A stretch of DNA of 64,000 nucleotides. Origin: Moesziomyces globuligerus. Taxonomy: Eukaryota > Basidiomycota > Ustilaginomycetes > Ustilaginales > Ustilaginaceae. Below, piece by piece: positions 61,486 through 64,000 of this stretch. Made by a program: the position numbers and the translations under genes. Position 1 is the first letter of the stretch. Every line of letters begins with the position of its first letter. Under the pieces are notes generated by a model that did not search any database, was not told the DNA's origin, and saw only the letters and a list, made by a program, of their open reading frames with translations. The stretch covers positions 2,046,001-2,110,000 of the forward strand of contig JARVLF010000015.1 in assembly GCA_030849465.1 (NCBI GenBank), read 5' to 3'.

Positions 61486-62162
61486 CTATCGTGTATGCTA
61501 GGTAGCGCTGAGTTTTGGCCTGGGCGGTGCAGGTGTATGGAAGCGTTGATGACGCTGTCTCCAGGAAGCGAAGTGCCGAGTGACGGGGGCCAAGGCAGGC
61601 GTCGTCAGGGTGTCAGGCTGCCTCAGCAAGCGACTCAGCGGATGGCATGTGCTGATCGGCACACAGCCTTCCCAGTCTAATCCGGGCACTGCTTCCACAC
61701 TTCCACGGGGCAAAGGCCAGGCCTCGAACGACACCGCCATGGTTTCTCGACCATCGAGCGGCTCCCAGCACGCGAGCAACTACATCAACGCAGAGCCTCC
61801 ACACTCGCAAGTCTCTCAGTTCGGCAATGCCAGACGCAAAGACGTGCTCGGAACTGGTGCGCAGGAGGGCGAGAGGGGCTAGGGTTGACGGAAGCTTCCA
61901 AATGCGTTCTGAACGGGCCGGCTGGAAGTTTGCGCGGTGCGTTTCGGCGTCTTCCGAGCGTGAAACGGACGGCGACTTGGGGGGGCCAAGGCAGACGGCC
62001 ACACCCCGCACGTCATGTAGTGCTTGGAAGCCGTGAGACAGTGTGTGTGAGGGCGCAAAGGCGCTCAGGCGGCAAGGTGGAGGGTGACATGCTGAGACAG
62101 CTTGCTGGCGTAGCCGTGAGGGGCCGCGACGGCAGCCGTCCAATTGGGCCAACCTTATTTCG

Positions 62163-62170
62163 TGACGTCA
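62163..62170. promoter_or_regulatory. Perfect CRE palindrome TGACGTCA
   Basis: TGACGTCA is the consensus full site for Atf/CREB bZIP dimers. It lies about 750 bases upstream of the Rds1-like start. Chance occurrence in 64 kb is about one, so the evidence is modest. Confidence 0.4.
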
Positions 62171-62172
62171 TG

Positions 62173-62201
62173 CTGTGCCGGTGGTTCGAGCGCCGGCACA
62201 G
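62173..62201. repeat. Perfect 9-bp inverted repeat with 11-base loop
   Basis: CTGTGCCGG at 62173-62181 pairs exactly with CCGGCACAG at 62193-62201. It starts two bases after the CRE palindrome. It could form a hairpin or bind a dimeric regulator. Confidence 0.6.
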
Positions 62202-63895
62202 ACTGAATTTCTCATATGTAGACCGCGTTCTGCTAACATCTTTGCGAATTGCTCAGATCTGATCATCGGGATTTTGATCACCGATCTTGGCCGAGATCCT
62301 GTTCGGACCTGGCGCTCCTCCTGAAGCGGTACTGGTGATAGGTGTGGGCGATAGCGATGGCCGTCTGGGCGCAAGGCCGAGCGGAGCGCGTGGCGCGCTT
62401 ATCAACGCAGCCGCTGCAGCGATTTGCGGGGTAAGTTATCTCCCACGTCGTCGGATCGCTCGGCCAATCGCACTCCACCAGCGATCCGGATCAGCTTCGG
62501 CATGGCGGATGCGATGCGACAACGGAGTAAGGAACGGGTGCTGAGATGGAGACCGCGGAAAGGTCTCGTGACGGTCTTTCGGATTTGGCCAACTTGTTCG
62601 TCAGCCTCGCCGGGATTGGGGGATTCGGGGAGGCAGGACGTTCGCATTTCCGACGATGCTAATCCCGAACATGTGGCTGGCTGACGAGCTGTCGAGTGCC
62701 ATTATTTCGCCGAGCTGCCCGGTCACGACCCGAACAGTCGCCCTCGGCACCATCCGTATCTCGTTCGCTTCGATATGCCGTCCTATCGTTGTGGAAGAAC
62801 AGTCAATGAAACGTGGTAATTTAAACTCATATGACTTGATGCTTGGAAGAAAGCCGACCGGCGGAAGGCTTTGACTGTCATGCATTGGCAGCAGAGGGAG
62901 AGCGGAGCGAAGGACACCGATTGGTCGGATTTGGAGCCAGGCGAGCCGAAGGGTTGACCGGTCGAGCACCGTTTGGCGAGATCGACGCCAGGCGGGAGAC
63001 GCGGGAAGCCGGCCGGCTGCGTTGGGTGGCGGGGTGGGATGGAAAGAGTGCAGAGTGGGAGGAAGCGAACGCCGGTTTTCTTGAATTTTTTTGGATTGGT
63101 GACAAGCGATGCCGCCCTAACCTTGAGCCTGTGTGACGGTCAGGCTGCCAAACAATTTGCTGCAAGCCAAAAAGGCTAAATCCGAAGCTTGTGACTCGTG
63201 ACTTTGTGCCCGCCCCTGGCGACCCCTTGCCAGCCTCGGTATTGCTCGCTCGAGCTTGGTTTTGGCGGTGCTGCCAAACAGGCCGGCTAAACGGCCGAGA
63301 TACGATACTCGCTCCTGCCCGAGGCCCGTCGTATCTTGGTACGACCCCCAAGAGCGACCACCGATAAGCAGAGCAAAAGCGTATCAGAGCTGTCGACAGC
63401 CAACCTTGCGGATCGCAGAGCTTTTGTTTTTCGGGAAGCAAGCGAGGTGCACGCGAAGAACGGTGTCGAGTGAACGAGCGAGGGCTCGGTTGGGTTGCCC
63501 CGAGCAAGAGTGGCAAGTTGCCCGGCGGGGGAAGAGTCGGTGGCAAGGCAGATCCAGGGTCCCCTTGGAAACAGCACGAGGGCCCTGACCTGTCACGGTT
63601 TGCTCTCGCCGACGCTCCGCTCTTCCGTAGGCTGCATACGCCTCCATCGTCCGTCGAGCCCTTGCCGGGCGCCTTGGCTCTGTCTCTCCCTCTCGGTCCG
63701 GCACGCAGCACGCGCTGCGATACCACATGTGCTTCCGCTCGCTGGCAAGACACAGTCCCGCTTTGGCAGCTACCGCACCCACACTGCTTACCCCGCACTT
63801 CTGCAAGATACCCTCAAGGGGGCCTATCTCCTATCACCTTTGCCAGATACCACGCTGCTTGGGTTTGATCTCCGCCACCACTACTCGTCCTCCCT

Positions 63896-63979
63896 GCTTG
63901 GCTCTGCCGCTGCCTATCGCTTCGAGCTGCGAGCGCATCTGCATCGCTCAATCAGCAGCTTTCCGCTTGGCTCTGCCGC
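63896..63979. repeat. 15-bp direct repeat pair
   Basis: GCTTGGCTCTGCCGC occurs exactly at 63896-63910 and 63965-63979, with a 69-base period, near the right edge. It may belong to the leader of a gene beyond the window. Confidence 0.6.
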
Positions 63980-64000
63980 CCTCGCACGACGCACCTCGCA

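Larger units (their letters stand above)
61411..64000. other. Gene-poor right end, promoter region of Rds1-like gene
   Basis: About 2.6 kb with no frame I can support on either strand; the longest (62878-63798 minus, 306 codons) has no domain or codon bias. It probably contains the Rds1-like promoter and leader of a gene beyond the edge. A TATA element, a CRE palindrome, an inverted repeat and a short direct repeat are listed separately. Confidence 0.5.

Noticed and set aside
62287..62460. Possible exon with a GTAAGT donor after AAAAAICG
   Set aside because: There is no ATG, no recognisable peptide family and no partner exon in a compatible phase nearby.
62878..63798. A 306-codon minus-strand frame near the right edge
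   Set aside because: Cys/Arg/Ser/Pro-rich with no domain, no third-position bias and no conserved neighbours.

Overview
The window is nuclear DNA of a basidiomycete smut fungus, most likely Ustilaginaceae (Ustilago, Sporisorium, Pseudozyma or Moesziomyces type). This rests on GC-rich coding sequence with strong G/C third-position bias, mostly intronless multi-kilobase genes, short introns with GTAAGT-like donors where introns occur, and a G-protein beta subunit of the Bpp1 type. Species cannot be fixed from the sequence alone. I saw no transposon, rRNA, CRISPR array or convincing tRNA.

Layout. 1-2.6 kb: 5' part of a large Ser/Asp-rich protein on the minus strand, running off the left edge. 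5-6 kb: G-protein beta subunit. 7-10.6 kb: convergent pair of a two-exon mitochondrial hot-dog thioesterase and a PPR-like protein. 13.1-17.6 kb: 1505-residue GATA-type regulator. 18.9-21.5 kb: membrane-anchored heparinase II/III-like lyase. 22.2-24.1 kb: two-exon Baeyer-Villiger-type flavin monooxygenase. 24.9-29.6 kb: TIM17, exocyst SEC5 and a PA28/REG-gamma-like proteasome activator. 29.8-34.7 kb: ABCC transporter. 37.0-39.2 kb: NPL4. 39.6-40.6 kb: secreted cysteine-rich repeat protein, an effector candidate. 40.8-42.8 kb: NOP6-like RRM protein divergent from a four-exon TIM8. 43.8-44.5 kb: four-TM membrane protein. 45.2-47.0 kb: complex I 51-kDa subunit. 47.7-48.1 kb: small single-TM mitochondrial protein. 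48.3-50.4 kb: MFS sugar transporter. 51.4-56.6 kb: Cdc7/SepH-like septation kinase with an armadillo region. 56.7-60 kb: aldo-keto reductase divergent from ELP4. 60.0-61.4 kb: secreted ferritin-like Rds1-type protein. The last 2.6 kb has no gene I can support.

The genes are mainly housekeeping and do not form one pathway. Several are mitochondrial (PPR protein, thioesterase, TIM17, TIM8, complex I subunit, small TM protein). Others serve ubiquitin/proteasome work (NPL4, PA28), cell polarity and septation (SEC5, Cdc7-like kinase, G-beta), or the cell surface and environment (lyase, secreted Cys-rich protein, ABCC and MFS transporters, Rds1-like protein). Many neighbours are divergent or convergent with short spacers.

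The observations most worth a second look are: an in-frame TAG in the sugar transporter followed by 83 open codons in the same frame; a secreted protein built from recurring C-X14-C units; an alternative frame-compatible first exon for the complex I flavoprotein; and a 83-residue TIM8 gene split into four exons with a 25-nt internal exon.
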